Assembly (NCBI RefSeq): GCF_002310495.1
Contig: NZ_CP023344.1
Location: 4,481,501 to 4,545,500 of the forward strand
Reading direction: 5' to 3'
DNA length: 64,000 nucleotides
From: Nibricoccus aquaticus
GTDB taxonomy: Bacteria > Verrucomicrobiota > Verrucomicrobiia > Opitutales > Opitutaceae
Shown: one piece after another, positions 45,173 through 53,645 of the stretch
How positions within the stretch are numbered: position 1 is the stretch's first letter
Layout: every line of letters starts with the position of its first letter
The notes under the pieces: generated by a model
What the model was told of the DNA's origin: nothing
Seen by the model: only the letters and a program-made list of their open reading frames with translations
Databases searched by the model: none
Made by a program: the position numbers and the translations under genes

Positions 45173-46753
45173 ATGAGCACCACCTGGCTCGCCGCCGCCG
45201 ATCCCGCCACCGCCTGGGCCCACCGCCCCTGGACCGACTTCGCCCACGCTCCCGACCGCGAACGCACCCTCGCCATCCTCCCGGTGTACGGCTTCGCCGA
45301 CCACGGCCTCGGCCTCCCCCTCGACGCCGAAGAAATCGCCGGCTCCGCCCTCCTCGCCTCCGCCTCCTCGCTCGCGGCCAACGCCGCCATCCCGCTCCGC
45401 ATCCTCCCGCCGCTCCGCTTCTCCCTCGCTCCCTATCCTTCCACCTTCTTCGGCATCGACCCCGAAACCGCTCACGATCATCTCCGCGAAATCGCCGCCT
45501 CCGTCCGCGCCGCCGGCCTCACCAAACTCGTCTTCTTTGTCACCAGCCCCTGGCACGAAGAATTCATCGACGCCGCCTCCCGCGACACCCGCGTCGATCT
45601 CGGCCTCCAGACCTTCGTCATCAACCTCAGCGGCCTCGCCCTCGATTTCCACCCAGCTAGCGACCGCCGCGCCCACCTCCAGGCCATCGTCGCTCAACTC
45701 CTCGGCACCGCCCCCGCCGCCTCATCCCTCCCCGCCGACATCGCCGACGCCACCTTCCGCCCCGGCAACTTCCGCCAGCCGTCTCCACTTTCCCCCGACA
45801 CGTCCCTCGACGGCACCGCCCTCCTCCAATCCGCCGCGCAACACCTCGCCCGTCTCCTCGCCGAAATCGACGCCCGCGCCTCCCTCGGCCGCACCGACCA
45901 CCGTTCGCCTACCTCGCTTCCGCCCACACCCCCCAGTCCGACCTTATCCTCCAGTCCGACCTTATCGTCCTCCGCAAACTCCGCCCTCTTCCCCGCCGCC
46001 TATCGCTCGCGCTACCTCCCCGCATTCACCCGCGACGCCCTCGATTCCCTGCCCGACAAAGCCCGCACCCTCGTCATCATCCCCACCGGTGCCATCGAGC
46101 AACACGGCCACCACCTCCCCGTCGGTGTCGACGCCATCCTCGGCCAGGCTTGGCTCGCCCACACGCTCCCCAAACTCCCCGCCACCGCCCGCGTCCTCGT
46201 CGCCCCTCCGATCACCTTCGGCAAAAGCAACGAACACACCGGCTTCCCCGGCACCGTCACCGTATCCGCCAAAACCCTTCGCCGCCTCCTCCTCGCGCTA
46301 GCCACGCAACTTCACGCCCTCGGCTTCCGCCACCTCGCCCTCCTCAACACCCACGGCGGCAACAGCGCCGTCCTCGTCTACACCCTCCGCGAGATCCAGA
46401 CCACCCTCGGCCTCCGCGCCGGCATGTTGAATTTCCCCTTCAAGCCCGAAACCTCCCGCCAGGAAGCCGAGTACGGTTTCCACGGCGGCGAATGGGAAAC
46501 CTCCCTCATGCTCGGCTGCGCCCCCGAGCTCGTCCACATGGACAAATCCCTCTGCGAATACCCCGCCCGGCTAGACGACCCCGGCGAACTCCGCCCCGAA
46601 AACGCCCCCGCCATCTTCTCCTGGGTCACCTCCGACATCTCGAAAACCGGCGTCATGGGCGACGCCCCCGCCGCCACTCGCGAAAAAGGCCTCCACTGGC
46701 TCGCCGCCGCCTCGACCGCTCTCGCCCGTCGCATCGAAGAGCTCCTCCCGTAG
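45173..46753 (+). CDS. Two-domain creatininase-like protein
   Basis: The 526-aa protein appears to be a tandem creatininase-fold protein. The C-terminal half (about 275-520) has the complete motif set: GAIEQHGHHLPVGVDA (Glu, His, Asp ligands), FGKSNEHTGFPGT, LLNTHGGN and FHGGEWETS. The N-terminal half (about 25-190) has the same order but degraded: PVYGFADHGLGLPLDAEE and VTSPWHEEF in place of THGGN. A low-complexity Ser/Pro/Thr linker (about 255-275) joins them. Family members hydrolyse cyclic amides such as creatinine, and some act in cofactor synthesis. The substrate is unknown. The stop TAG belongs to a GTAG sequence just before a REP copy. Confidence 0.85.
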   Translation: MSTTWLAAADPATAWAHRPWTDFAHAPDRERTLAILPVYGFADHGLGLPLDAEEIAGSALLASASSLAANAAIPLRILPPLRFSLAPYPSTFFGIDPETAHDHLREIAASVRAAGLTKLVFFVTSPWHEEFIDAASRDTRVDLGLQTFVINLSGLALDFHPASDRRAHLQAIVAQLLGTAPAASSLPADIADATFRPGNFRQPSPLSPDTSLDGTALLQSAAQHLARLLAEIDARASLGRTDHRSPTSLPPTPPSPTLSSSPTLSSSANSALFPAAYRSRYLPAFTRDALDSLPDKARTLVIIPTGAIEQHGHHLPVGVDAILGQAWLAHTLPKLPATARVLVAPPITFGKSNEHTGFPGTVTVSAKTLRRLLLALATQLHALGFRHLALLNTHGGNSAVLVYTLREIQTTLGLRAGMLNFPFKPETSRQEAEYGFHGGEWETSLMLGCAPELVHMDKSLCEYPARLDDPGELRPENAPAIFSWVTSDISKTGVMGDAPAATREKGLHWLAAASTALARRIEELLP

Positions 46754-46763
46754 CCACTCCCAC

Positions 46764-46790
46764 GTAGCCACGAGCGCCAGCGAGTGGTCC
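46764..46790 (+). repeat. REP-like hairpin, copy 4 (A-T stem variant)
   Basis: Same layout as copies 2 and 3 but the third stem pair is A-T in place of G-C (CCAC with GTGG), both sides changed together. A half-copy starting GTAGCCAC precedes it at 46750. Confidence 0.8.
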
Positions 46791-46834
46791 GCATCGCGCA
46801 CGCACTAATCCCGCGCGTCCATGTCCAATCCCGG

Positions 46835-47422
46835 ATGAATCTACGCCGCTTCCCCCTGCAGTCCCGCACCCTCCGCTTCATTCGCGTCGCCCCCATCTCC
46901 TTCGTCTTCGCCCTCCTCACCGCGTCATTCGCTCAAGCCGCCGCCGACGACGACACCGCCGCCCAACGCCAGCTCCGCGAAGACCGCGAACGCTTCCAGC
47001 GCGAAATCGAGCGCCAGCGCACCGAGTCCGCGATTCAAGCCGAGCGCGCCCGCCAGGCCGCCGAACAGCAACGCACCGCCGACGAACTCGCGCGCCTCCG
47101 CGCCCAGCAAGACCGCCAGTCCTCCGAACTCCGTTCCCTCAACTCCACCACCCGCTCCCTCACCGAGTCCCCCGCGTCCTCCTACACCACCCGACTCCGC
47201 ACCGACGCGCCTGCTTCCAATCCCCCACCACTCATCGCGCCATCCGACACTCCCACGCCTTCCGCCACCATCACCCCCGACTTCGCGATCACCCTCCTCC
47301 CCGACGGCCGCTGCGTCCTCCACCTCAAAGGCCGCCCGCCCGAAATAAAATCCCCCGCCGAAGTCCAGTCGGCACTCCAGCAACTCCTCAGCACGTCAAA
47401 GTCATCCGCCCCTTCTCCATAG
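46835..47422 (+). CDS. Exported coiled-coil protein, unknown
   Basis: The start is placed at ATG 46835 (MNLRRFPLQSRTLRF), giving 195 aa. A signal-like hydrophobic segment (VAPISFVFALLTASFAQAAA) is followed by a long Arg/Glu/Gln-rich helix (about residues 40-100) predicted to form a coiled coil, a Pro/Ser/Thr linker, and a short C-terminal domain (ITLLPDGRCVLHLKGRPPE). It is likely secreted or periplasmic. No family is recognised. Confidence 0.65.
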   Translation: MNLRRFPLQSRTLRFIRVAPISFVFALLTASFAQAAADDDTAAQRQLREDRERFQREIERQRTESAIQAERARQAAEQQRTADELARLRAQQDRQSSELRSLNSTTRSLTESPASSYTTRLRTDAPASNPPPLIAPSDTPTPSATITPDFAITLLPDGRCVLHLKGRPPEIKSPAEVQSALQQLLSTSKSSAPSP

Positions 47423-47467
47423 CCAACAGTGATAAGAAAAATGGCCCATCAAGCCTGCGAGACACAT

Positions 47468-47501
47468 AATAAAAAAACCGCATCCCCAATAGAATGCGGT
47501 T
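47468..47501 (-). terminator. Terminator downstream of tRNA-Glu (minus strand)
   Basis: Read on the minus strand, AACCGCAT and ATGCGGTT pair around a 10-nt loop and are followed by a T-run. It lies just after the tRNA-Glu gene. Confidence 0.75.
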
Positions 47502-47518
47502 AAAGCGAACCCTGAAGT

Positions 47519-47593
47519 TGGTGCCCCCACGGAGAATCGAACTCCGATTTATTGAATGAGAATCAACTGTCCTAACCGTTAGACGATGGGGGC
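47519..47593 (-). tRNA. tRNA-Glu (anticodon CTC)
   Basis: A 75-nt cloverleaf on the minus strand with acceptor GCCCCCA/TGGGGGC, anticodon loop TTCTCAT (anticodon CTC), T-stem CGGAG/CTCCG and an encoded CCA. The anticodon-stem outer pair is a G-T wobble. It decodes GAG, the common glutamate codon in this GC-rich DNA. Confidence 0.95.
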
Positions 47594-47779
47594 GTTTCCC
47601 AACGAAGATCGGCCAGACTGCTGCTGACCCCGTGTACGTCAAGCGCAGTGTCTAACTCTGAATTCAGCCCCCAGACACCGAACGCAACGGGAGACTCTAG
47701 ATCTACGACAACACCTCTGCGCGCTCCCGCCCGGCCTCCGTGCTCTGTGTGTAATTTCCGGGATCGTCGGCGCCTCGAC

Positions 47780-49039
47780 TCAATAACTCCCCGCCGCCTT
47801 CACCGCCGGCCTCCGATACCGCGACAGCGCCTTGAGAAAATAATAGTCCGCATAGTTAAGCGGCACATCAACCTCCGTCCCTGCTGGATTATGACCCACG
47901 CAATGCATGAGGAGGAAGCTCCCGTTCTCCCCCAGCTTCGCGCGGTACGCCGGACTCGCCAGCGAACGCAGCTGCTTCTCCGCCATCGCACGATACTTCA
48001 CCGCTTCTTCCGCCGGCACTTGATCGGCCAGCTCAAGAAATCCGCACGCCATCAACGCACCCGCCGAAGCATCGCGCGGCGCATCAGGAATACCCGGCGC
48101 ATCGAAATCCCAATACGGCACGCCGTCTTCCGGCAGACGCGGATGACTCAGGATAAACGCCGCGATCTTCCGCGCCTGCTCCAGATAACGCGCCTCACCC
48201 GTCAGCCGCGCCATCGTCGCATAGCCGTGCAATCCCCAGCCCTGCCCGCGCGCCCAAGCGGAGTCGTCGGCTGCTCCTTGCACCGTCTGCCTCTTCAACA
48301 CCGAACCCGTTTCCGGATCATAATCCACGAGATGAAAACTGCTGCCATTCTCCCGAAAGTGATTCGCGAGCGTGTTGTCCGCATGGTTGATCGCGATCTC
48401 CCGAAACGCCGCTTCGCCCGTCTGCTTGTGCGCGAACCACAGCAGCTCCAGGTTCATCATGTTGTCCACGATCACCGGATACGTCCACTCCTTCGCGTCC
48501 CACGAACGGATCAGCCCCGGCGGCGCCTTGTAGCGCGTCGAAAGACTCCGCGCCCCCTGCACCAGCACCGCGCGATACGCCGCATCGCCGGTGATGCGCA
48601 GCCCTTCGCCATAACTGCACCCGAGCATGAAGCCGACATCGTGGTGATCTTTGAAAAACTGAATCGACTCCACCCGCTTCGTGAAATCCTCCGCCGCGCT
48701 CTTCATCGCCGCGTCGCCCGTCTGCTCATAGATCAGCCACAGCGAGCCGGGAAAAAATCCCGACGTCCAATCGCGCGCCGGCACCGCCTTGAAAACTCCC
48801 TTTTCAAACGTCCTCGGCTGACGCGTCGCGTCGCCCTCCATGCGCGTGAGCATCCCCGCATACTGCTTCGTCGCGAAAGCGAACTGCTCCCGCGCCACCT
48901 CCGCCAGATCCGCCTCAGCCGCACGCACGCTTGCGAAACCGATGAGCGAAACCGCACAGGCCAGAAGCCCGCGCGTGAATCCACGCAGCGATGAGTGACG
49001 AGTGTGCAGAGTCTGGGCCGAAACGATTGGGTGGGTCAT
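47780..49039 (-). CDS. Glycoside hydrolase family 88 (unsaturated glucuronyl hydrolase-like), secreted
   Basis: The 419-aa protein starts at ATG 49039 with a signal peptide (RGFTRGLLACAVSLIGFASVRA). It has an (alpha/alpha)6 barrel with the GH88 motifs HHDVGFMLG and VIVDNMMNLELL, whose two Asp are the catalytic pair in this family, and DDSAWARGQGWGLHGYA. GH88 enzymes cleave unsaturated uronic acids from lyase products of pectin, heparin or chondroitin. This suggests polysaccharide degradation; no lyase is visible nearby. Alternative: the related GH105 family. Confidence 0.9.
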   Translation of the reverse strand: MTHPIVSAQTLHTRHSSLRGFTRGLLACAVSLIGFASVRAAEADLAEVAREQFAFATKQYAGMLTRMEGDATRQPRTFEKGVFKAVPARDWTSGFFPGSLWLIYEQTGDAAMKSAAEDFTKRVESIQFFKDHHDVGFMLGCSYGEGLRITGDAAYRAVLVQGARSLSTRYKAPPGLIRSWDAKEWTYPVIVDNMMNLELLWFAHKQTGEAAFREIAINHADNTLANHFRENGSSFHLVDYDPETGSVLKRQTVQGAADDSAWARGQGWGLHGYATMARLTGEARYLEQARKIAAFILSHPRLPEDGVPYWDFDAPGIPDAPRDASAGALMACGFLELADQVPAEEAVKYRAMAEKQLRSLASPAYRAKLGENGSFLLMHCVGHNPAGTEVDVPLNYADYYFLKALSRYRRPAVKAAGSY

Positions 49040-49188
49040 GATAGTCAGAGCAAAATCAAAACAGGGGCGGCGGAAACTTCCGCAAGGGGACCAAAACATT
49101 CCCAGCTGAGCGACCATCCGTGCATCAGCAAATCACCGCACTCGTCGTCCAGTTCGAATCCCCACGAAAAACGCGCACGCGCGCGCCG

Positions 49189-49332
49189 TCAGCTCCCGCT
49201 CTTGTTCGACGGAAACAAACACCCGCAGCCCTTCCCGCAACAATCCTTCCGCCGAAAGCACACGTACCGCCGCAGCCCGAAGGCCACCAGCGTCAGCGCC
49301 ACGATTCCGATTCCAATAAAAAGCCAGACCAT
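49189..49332 (-). CDS. Small Cys-rich membrane protein (FeoB-associated-like)
   Basis: The 47-aa protein starts at ATG 49332 (MVWLFIGIGIVALTL). One membrane helix is followed by a basic patch and CFRRKDCCGKGCGCLF, with five Cys within 13 residues. This is the layout of the FeoB-associated Cys-rich membrane family, but no feo genes are in the window. The small size makes the call tentative. Confidence 0.5.
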   Translation of the reverse strand: MVWLFIGIGIVALTLVAFGLRRYVCFRRKDCCGKGCGCLFPSNKSGS

Positions 49333-49445
49333 GCCCGCCCACCCTGCGCGCCTTCTCCTCGCTGGCAACTCTCCACACCGGGCCATGCCTCCGCGCGCGT
49401 TTCCACCATTGCCCGCCGTCGCGTTTCCCCTACCGCAGTGAGCGC

Positions 49446-50318
49446 ATGACGCCCATCACCAGCCTCCTCACGCATCCCGGCGGTGCCCACAAAGACGAGT
49501 TCCTCGCGTGCAGCGTGCTCCTCGCGCTCCACCCAGTGCCCGTGATCCGCCGCGAACCCACGCCCGCCGACCTCGCGGACATCGCGACCTGCGTGATCGA
49601 CGTCGGTCACTCCCACGATCCCGCGCGCAACAACTTCGATCACCACCAGCTCCCCAAGGATCATCCGCCCACCTGCTCGCTGTCCTTGGTTCTTCAACAC
49701 CTCGGCCTCTACCAAGACGCCCGCCAGTTCTGCGAATGGCTCGAGCCCGCCGAATGGTTCGACTGCCGCGGCCCCAACGACACTGCCCGCTGGCTCGGCA
49801 TCGGCCGCGACACTCTTGCGAAACTCAACTCCCCCATCGACATCACGCTGCTGCGCCGCTTCGCGCAAACCACCCGCCTCGAACCCGGCCAGCCGCTCTG
49901 GGAAATGATGCGCATGATCGGCGAAGATTTGCTCACCTACGTGAAATCGCTCCGCGCCCGCCTCGACGTCCTCGCGCAAACCGCCGTGCTTTGGGATCTC
50001 GCGCTCCCCGACGGCCCCGCGAAAATCCTCTTCCTCCCCCGCACCGATCCGCTCCCCGACGATCCGTCGCAAGGCCTCGACCGCTTCATCGAAAGCCGCG
50101 GCCTCGGTGCCACCGTCATCGCCACCGTCTGCCCCGACCGCCGCAGCACCGGCTACGGACTCTCCCGCCATCAGGATAACCCGCGCCTCGACTTCACCCG
50201 CATCGCTCGCGAGGCCGATGTTCACTTCGCCCACGCGCGTGGCTTCGTCGCCAAAACCTCCGCGACCGACATCGCCCGCCTCCAGCAACTCCTCCTCCGC
50301 GCCGGCACACCTGCGTGA
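49446..50318 (+). CDS. MYG1-like DHH-motif protein
   Basis: The 290-aa protein starts THPGGAHKDEFLACSVLLAL, then DVGHSHDPARNNFDHHQLPKDH, with the metal-binding Asp and His residues of the MYG1/GAMM1 family, followed by ATCVIDVG-like and C-terminal FLPRTDPLP and ATVCPDRR segments. MYG1 proteins are reported as nucleases of the DHH superfamily in eukaryotes; bacterial members are uncharacterised. Its TGA stop overlaps the GTG start of trmO (GTGA), so the two are tightly coupled and may both act on RNA. Confidence 0.8.
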   Translation: MTPITSLLTHPGGAHKDEFLACSVLLALHPVPVIRREPTPADLADIATCVIDVGHSHDPARNNFDHHQLPKDHPPTCSLSLVLQHLGLYQDARQFCEWLEPAEWFDCRGPNDTARWLGIGRDTLAKLNSPIDITLLRRFAQTTRLEPGQPLWEMMRMIGEDLLTYVKSLRARLDVLAQTAVLWDLALPDGPAKILFLPRTDPLPDDPSQGLDRFIESRGLGATVIATVCPDRRSTGYGLSRHQDNPRLDFTRIAREADVHFAHARGFVAKTSATDIARLQQLLLRAGTPA

Positions 50319-51121
50319 ACTCGCTCACCCTCCAGCCCATCGGCTTCATCCGCACCGAAAAGCAGGTGAAGTTTCAAGCGAAGCACCAGCCCGCCGAAGC
50401 CGACGCCGAGAGCAACATCCTCGAGCTGTTGCCAGATCTCGGATACGAAAACGCCCTGCGCGACCTCGAGGGCTTTTCCCGCATCTGGCTCGTCTGGTGG
50501 TTTCACCGCAACGACACCTGGCGCCCGCAAGTCCTCCCGCCTCGCGGCCCTTCGCAACGCCGCGGCCTCTTCGCCACGCGCTCTCCACACCGCCCCAATC
50601 CTCTCGGCATCACGCCCGTTCAGCTCCTGCGCGTGGAAAAACTCCGCCTCTTCCTCGGCGCATGCGACCTCGTGGACGGCACGCCCATCTTCGACATCAA
50701 ACCCTACGTCCCCGCCTACGATTCCTTCCCCGACGCCACCAACGGCTGGATCGGCGAAGTCGACGCCCTCCTCGCAGCACCGCCCGCATACTCCATCGCC
50801 TTCGCTCCGCTCGCCGAAACTCAAGCCGCCTGGCTGCTCGACACCTGGCAGATCGATTTCCGCGACCGCCTCCGCGAACTCCTCTCGCGCGATCCCACGC
50901 CGCACCGCACCCGCCGCATCACCAAACGCGGCGCATCCCAATTCGAAATCGGCTGCGGCGCCTGGCGCGCGATCTTCTCCGTCCGCGATAAAACCGTGAC
51001 CATCGACTCCCTCGAACCCGGCTACCCGCCGCGCTTCCTCCAAGATCCTGCCCGCGCCGGCATGCCCGACCAAGCAGCTCAACTCGCCTTCTACGAACGC
51101 TGGCCCGAACAGCCTCAATAA
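50315..51121 (+). CDS. trmO: tRNA (adenine-N6)-methyltransferase TrmO/TsaA-type
   Basis: TrmO methylates t6A37 in tRNA-Thr. The 268-aa protein (GTG start, MNSLTLQPIGFIRTEKQ) has the TsaA-type beta-barrel motifs: an N-terminal PIGFIRTE, the FSRIWLVWWFHRND segment and the RSPHRPNPLGIT motif, with DGTPIFDIKPYVPAYD. A C-terminal extension follows, as in long TrmO. It is coupled to the MYG1-like gene. Confidence 0.85.
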   Translation: MNSLTLQPIGFIRTEKQVKFQAKHQPAEADAESNILELLPDLGYENALRDLEGFSRIWLVWWFHRNDTWRPQVLPPRGPSQRRGLFATRSPHRPNPLGITPVQLLRVEKLRLFLGACDLVDGTPIFDIKPYVPAYDSFPDATNGWIGEVDALLAAPPAYSIAFAPLAETQAAWLLDTWQIDFRDRLRELLSRDPTPHRTRRITKRGASQFEIGCGAWRAIFSVRDKTVTIDSLEPGYPPRFLQDPARAGMPDQAAQLAFYERWPEQPQ

Positions 51122-51173
51122 CCACCGCCTCCCCGCTTGCCCTCGCGCACAGCCGCATTCACCGTTTTCCCCT

Positions 51174-51749
51174 ATGCAAAAAGACGTCGTCGAAGTTTCC
51201 GTCAAAGGCGTGATGCCCACGGCCAACGGCTGCGCCGTATTCCTCGGCAACGATGACAAAACCTTCGTCATCTACGTCGATCACTCCGTCGGTAACGCCA
51301 TCCAGATGACGATTAACGGCGTCAAAAAAGACCGCCCCCTCACCCACGATCTCATCGGCCACATCCTGCTCGGCCTCGGCGCCAAGCTCGACTACGTCCT
51401 CATCAACGACGTCAAAGACGGCACCTTCTTCGCCCGCATTCTCCTCCGCATGGAAAATGAGCTGGGCAAAAAAATCATCGAGATCGACTCCCGCCCGAGC
51501 GACTCGACCGTCCTCGCCCTCCAGCAAAAACGCCCGATCTTCGCCTCCCGCAAAGTCTTCGACGCCGTCGAAGACATGACCGAAATCCTCGAACGCGTCC
51601 TCCAGCAACAAGCCCAGGAATCCGGCACCATCTCGGACGACGATGACGACTCCGACGACGATGAGGATGACGACGATCTCACCGACAACGCCGACGAAGC
51701 CACCGACGACGACAGCGACGAAGACGAGGACGACGAAAAGAAAAAGTAA
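51174..51749 (+). CDS. Bifunctional nuclease-domain protein with acidic tail
   Basis: The 191-aa protein has a BFN/DUF151-type domain (about 1-145: KDVVEVSVKGVMPTANGCAVFL, RPLTHDLIGHILLGLGAKL, IEIDSRPSDSTVLAL). From about residue 150 the tail is almost entirely Asp/Glu (GTISDDDDDSDDDEDDDD and more) and ends KKK. Plant and bacterial members have been linked to nuclease or stress functions; the activity here is unknown. The acidic tail is unusually long and may bind basic proteins or metal. No operon partner is obvious. Confidence 0.82.
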   Translation: MQKDVVEVSVKGVMPTANGCAVFLGNDDKTFVIYVDHSVGNAIQMTINGVKKDRPLTHDLIGHILLGLGAKLDYVLINDVKDGTFFARILLRMENELGKKIIEIDSRPSDSTVLALQQKRPIFASRKVFDAVEDMTEILERVLQQQAQESGTISDDDDDSDDDEDDDDLTDNADEATDDDSDEDEDDEKKK

Positions 51750-51875
51750 GCCCCGAAGAATCGCCCACACGCGCTAGGAGTAGTCACCGCCCTCTCCGGG
51801 CCCTTCGCTCCTTAGCGTCTTCGCGATTCAACTCCTACTCCTGCGTCTCCGCCGTTCCGTCACGTCACGCCCGCC

Positions 51876-52958
51876 ATGCCCGCCGCCCTCCCAGCGCCCA
51901 TCGTCCCAGGCCAGCCGCTCACCGCGCTCGCCCCGATGCAGGACGTCACCGACCTCGCCTTCATGCGCGTGATCGCCCACTACGGCGCGCCCGATTATTT
52001 CGTCACCGAGTTCTTCCGTGTCCACAGCCAGTCGCGCCCCGAAAAACACATCATCCGCTCCATCGACGAAAACCAGACCGGCCGCCCCGTCTTCGCCCAG
52101 CTCATCGGCGAAAACATCCACGACCTCACGCGCACCACCGAGGAACTTCTCCGTCACCCCGTCGCCGGCATCGACCTCAACCTCGGCTGTCCCGCGCCCA
52201 AGGTGTACAAAAAAAACGTCGGCGGCGGCCTCCTCCGCGAGCCCGCCAAAATCGCCGAAATACTCACTGCCCTCCGCGCCACCGTCCCCGGCCTCTTCAC
52301 GGTCAAAATGCGCATCGGCTTCGAAGACACCCGCCACTTCGACGAAATCCTCTCCATCGTTAACGACAACAACGTCGACCTCCTCAGCGTCCACGGACGC
52401 ACCGTGAAGGAAATGTACCGCAGCGACGTCCACTACGACTGGATCGCCCACGCCGTCTCGCGCGTCCGCTGCCCCGTCCTCGCCAACGGCAACGTCACCT
52501 CCGCCGTCAAGGCCGCCGACGTCGTCGCCACCACCAAAGCCGCCGGCGTCATGATCGGCCGCCACGCCATCCGCAATCCGTGGATCTTCCGCCAGTGCCG
52601 CGAACGTTTTTCCGGCCAGCCCATCTCCCGCATCACCTTGTCCGACGTCCGCGAATACATCGAGCGCCTCTTCCACGCCACCAAGCACGACGGCATCCCC
52701 GAGCGCGCTCACGTGAACAAGATGAAGAAGTACCTCAACTTCGTCGGCCAGAGCGTGGACGCCACCGGCGCCTTCCTCCACGACATGCGCCGCACCGAAA
52801 CCCCAGTAGAACTCTTCGCCGCCTGCGACAGACACCTCCTCGCCGAGCCCGCGAAAGAGTTCCCCTCCGAGCCTTATCCAGGCGTCATCGCCCGCCCCAA
52901 CTGCGAGACGCCCGACAGCGCGTCCAACGGCTGCTCTCTCGAAAACGTCACCGCCTGA
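51876..52958 (+). CDS. dusB: tRNA-dihydrouridine synthase (DusB-like)
   Basis: The 360-aa FMN enzyme reduces specific uridines in tRNA D-loops. Motifs are PGQPLTALAPMQDVTDLAFM, VFAQLIGENI, the catalytic region DLNLGCPAPKVYKKNVGGGL, SVHGRTVKEMY and ANGNV followed by GVMIGRHAIRNPWIFRQ. It has the Dus TIM barrel and C-terminal helical domain. The start ATG is at 51876. A REP copy lies just downstream at 52978. Confidence 0.92.
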   Translation: MPAALPAPIVPGQPLTALAPMQDVTDLAFMRVIAHYGAPDYFVTEFFRVHSQSRPEKHIIRSIDENQTGRPVFAQLIGENIHDLTRTTEELLRHPVAGIDLNLGCPAPKVYKKNVGGGLLREPAKIAEILTALRATVPGLFTVKMRIGFEDTRHFDEILSIVNDNNVDLLSVHGRTVKEMYRSDVHYDWIAHAVSRVRCPVLANGNVTSAVKAADVVATTKAAGVMIGRHAIRNPWIFRQCRERFSGQPISRITLSDVREYIERLFHATKHDGIPERAHVNKMKKYLNFVGQSVDATGAFLHDMRRTETPVELFAACDRHLLAEPAKEFPSEPYPGVIARPNCETPDSASNGCSLENVTA

Positions 52959-52977
52959 CCGCCGTAGCCGACCGCCC

Positions 52978-53005
52978 GTAGCCACGAGCGCGCAGCGAGT
53001 GGTCC
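52978..53005 (+). repeat. REP-like hairpin, copy 5 (A-T stem, long loop)
   Basis: GTAG head, CCAC/GTGG outer arms, loop GCGCA and TCC tail. It combines the stem variant of copy 4 with the loop of copy 1. A GTAGCC fragment precedes it at 52963. Confidence 0.8.
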
Positions 53006-53053
53006 GACAACCCCGTCACTGCATTCCAACCTCACGCGCCCCAACGCCCGGGA

Positions 53054-53587
53054 TCACTCGATCCCGAGCTTGATCCGCCCCTCCGGCGAAATCATCTGCG
53101 GCGTCCAGATCGGATCCCACACGATATAAACCTTCGCGTCCTCGACCTTCGGAAGCGCCGCGATCTTCTGCCGCGCATCCTCCGCGATCACCGGCCCCAT
53201 GCCGCAGCCTTGCGCCGTGAGCGTCATCTTCACCTCCACACGATTTCCGCCGCTTGGGGCCTTCTCGATATTGAGGTCATAGATGAGTCCGAGATCGACG
53301 ATGTTGATCGGTATCTCCGGATCGAAACACGTCTTCAACGCACTCCATACCGCCGCCTCGCTAAACTCCACCGGAGCAGCCACCGCCCCCATTTCTTCAA
53401 CGAGTGCGAAACCCGCGATCGCGTCTGCATGTTCGCGCGCGATGCGAAACAGCCCGTTGTCGGTGCGCACGGTGACATTGCCGCCGAGCGTCTGCACGAT
53501 GTGGACCTCGTCCCCGGCCTTCAGCTCAGCCGGATGCCCGGCGGGAATGACTGTGGCGGGAACATTGCGAGAGAGTGTGTGAGGCAT
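53054..53587 (-). CDS. sufT: SufT-type Fe-S cluster assembly factor
   Basis: The 177-aa protein contains the DUF59/MIP18 domain, with the region DPEIPINIVDLGLIYDLNI and the CGMGP motif, where a Cys is reactive in related proteins. It also has the SufT-specific N-terminal beta domain (ELKAGDEVHIVQTLGGNVTVRT). SufT supports maturation of Fe-S proteins; no suf operon is nearby. It is followed 58 bp later on the same strand by the SppA-like gene. Confidence 0.9.
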   Translation of the reverse strand: MPHTLSRNVPATVIPAGHPAELKAGDEVHIVQTLGGNVTVRTDNGLFRIAREHADAIAGFALVEEMGAVAAPVEFSEAAVWSALKTCFDPEIPINIVDLGLIYDLNIEKAPSGGNRVEVKMTLTAQGCGMGPVIAEDARQKIAALPKVEDAKVYIVWDPIWTPQMISPEGRIKLGIE

Positions 53588-53645
53588 GATATAAGAAAAG
53601 AGACGTGAAGTATGACCGGCGGTGTACCCAGGAAACGGGCACTGA

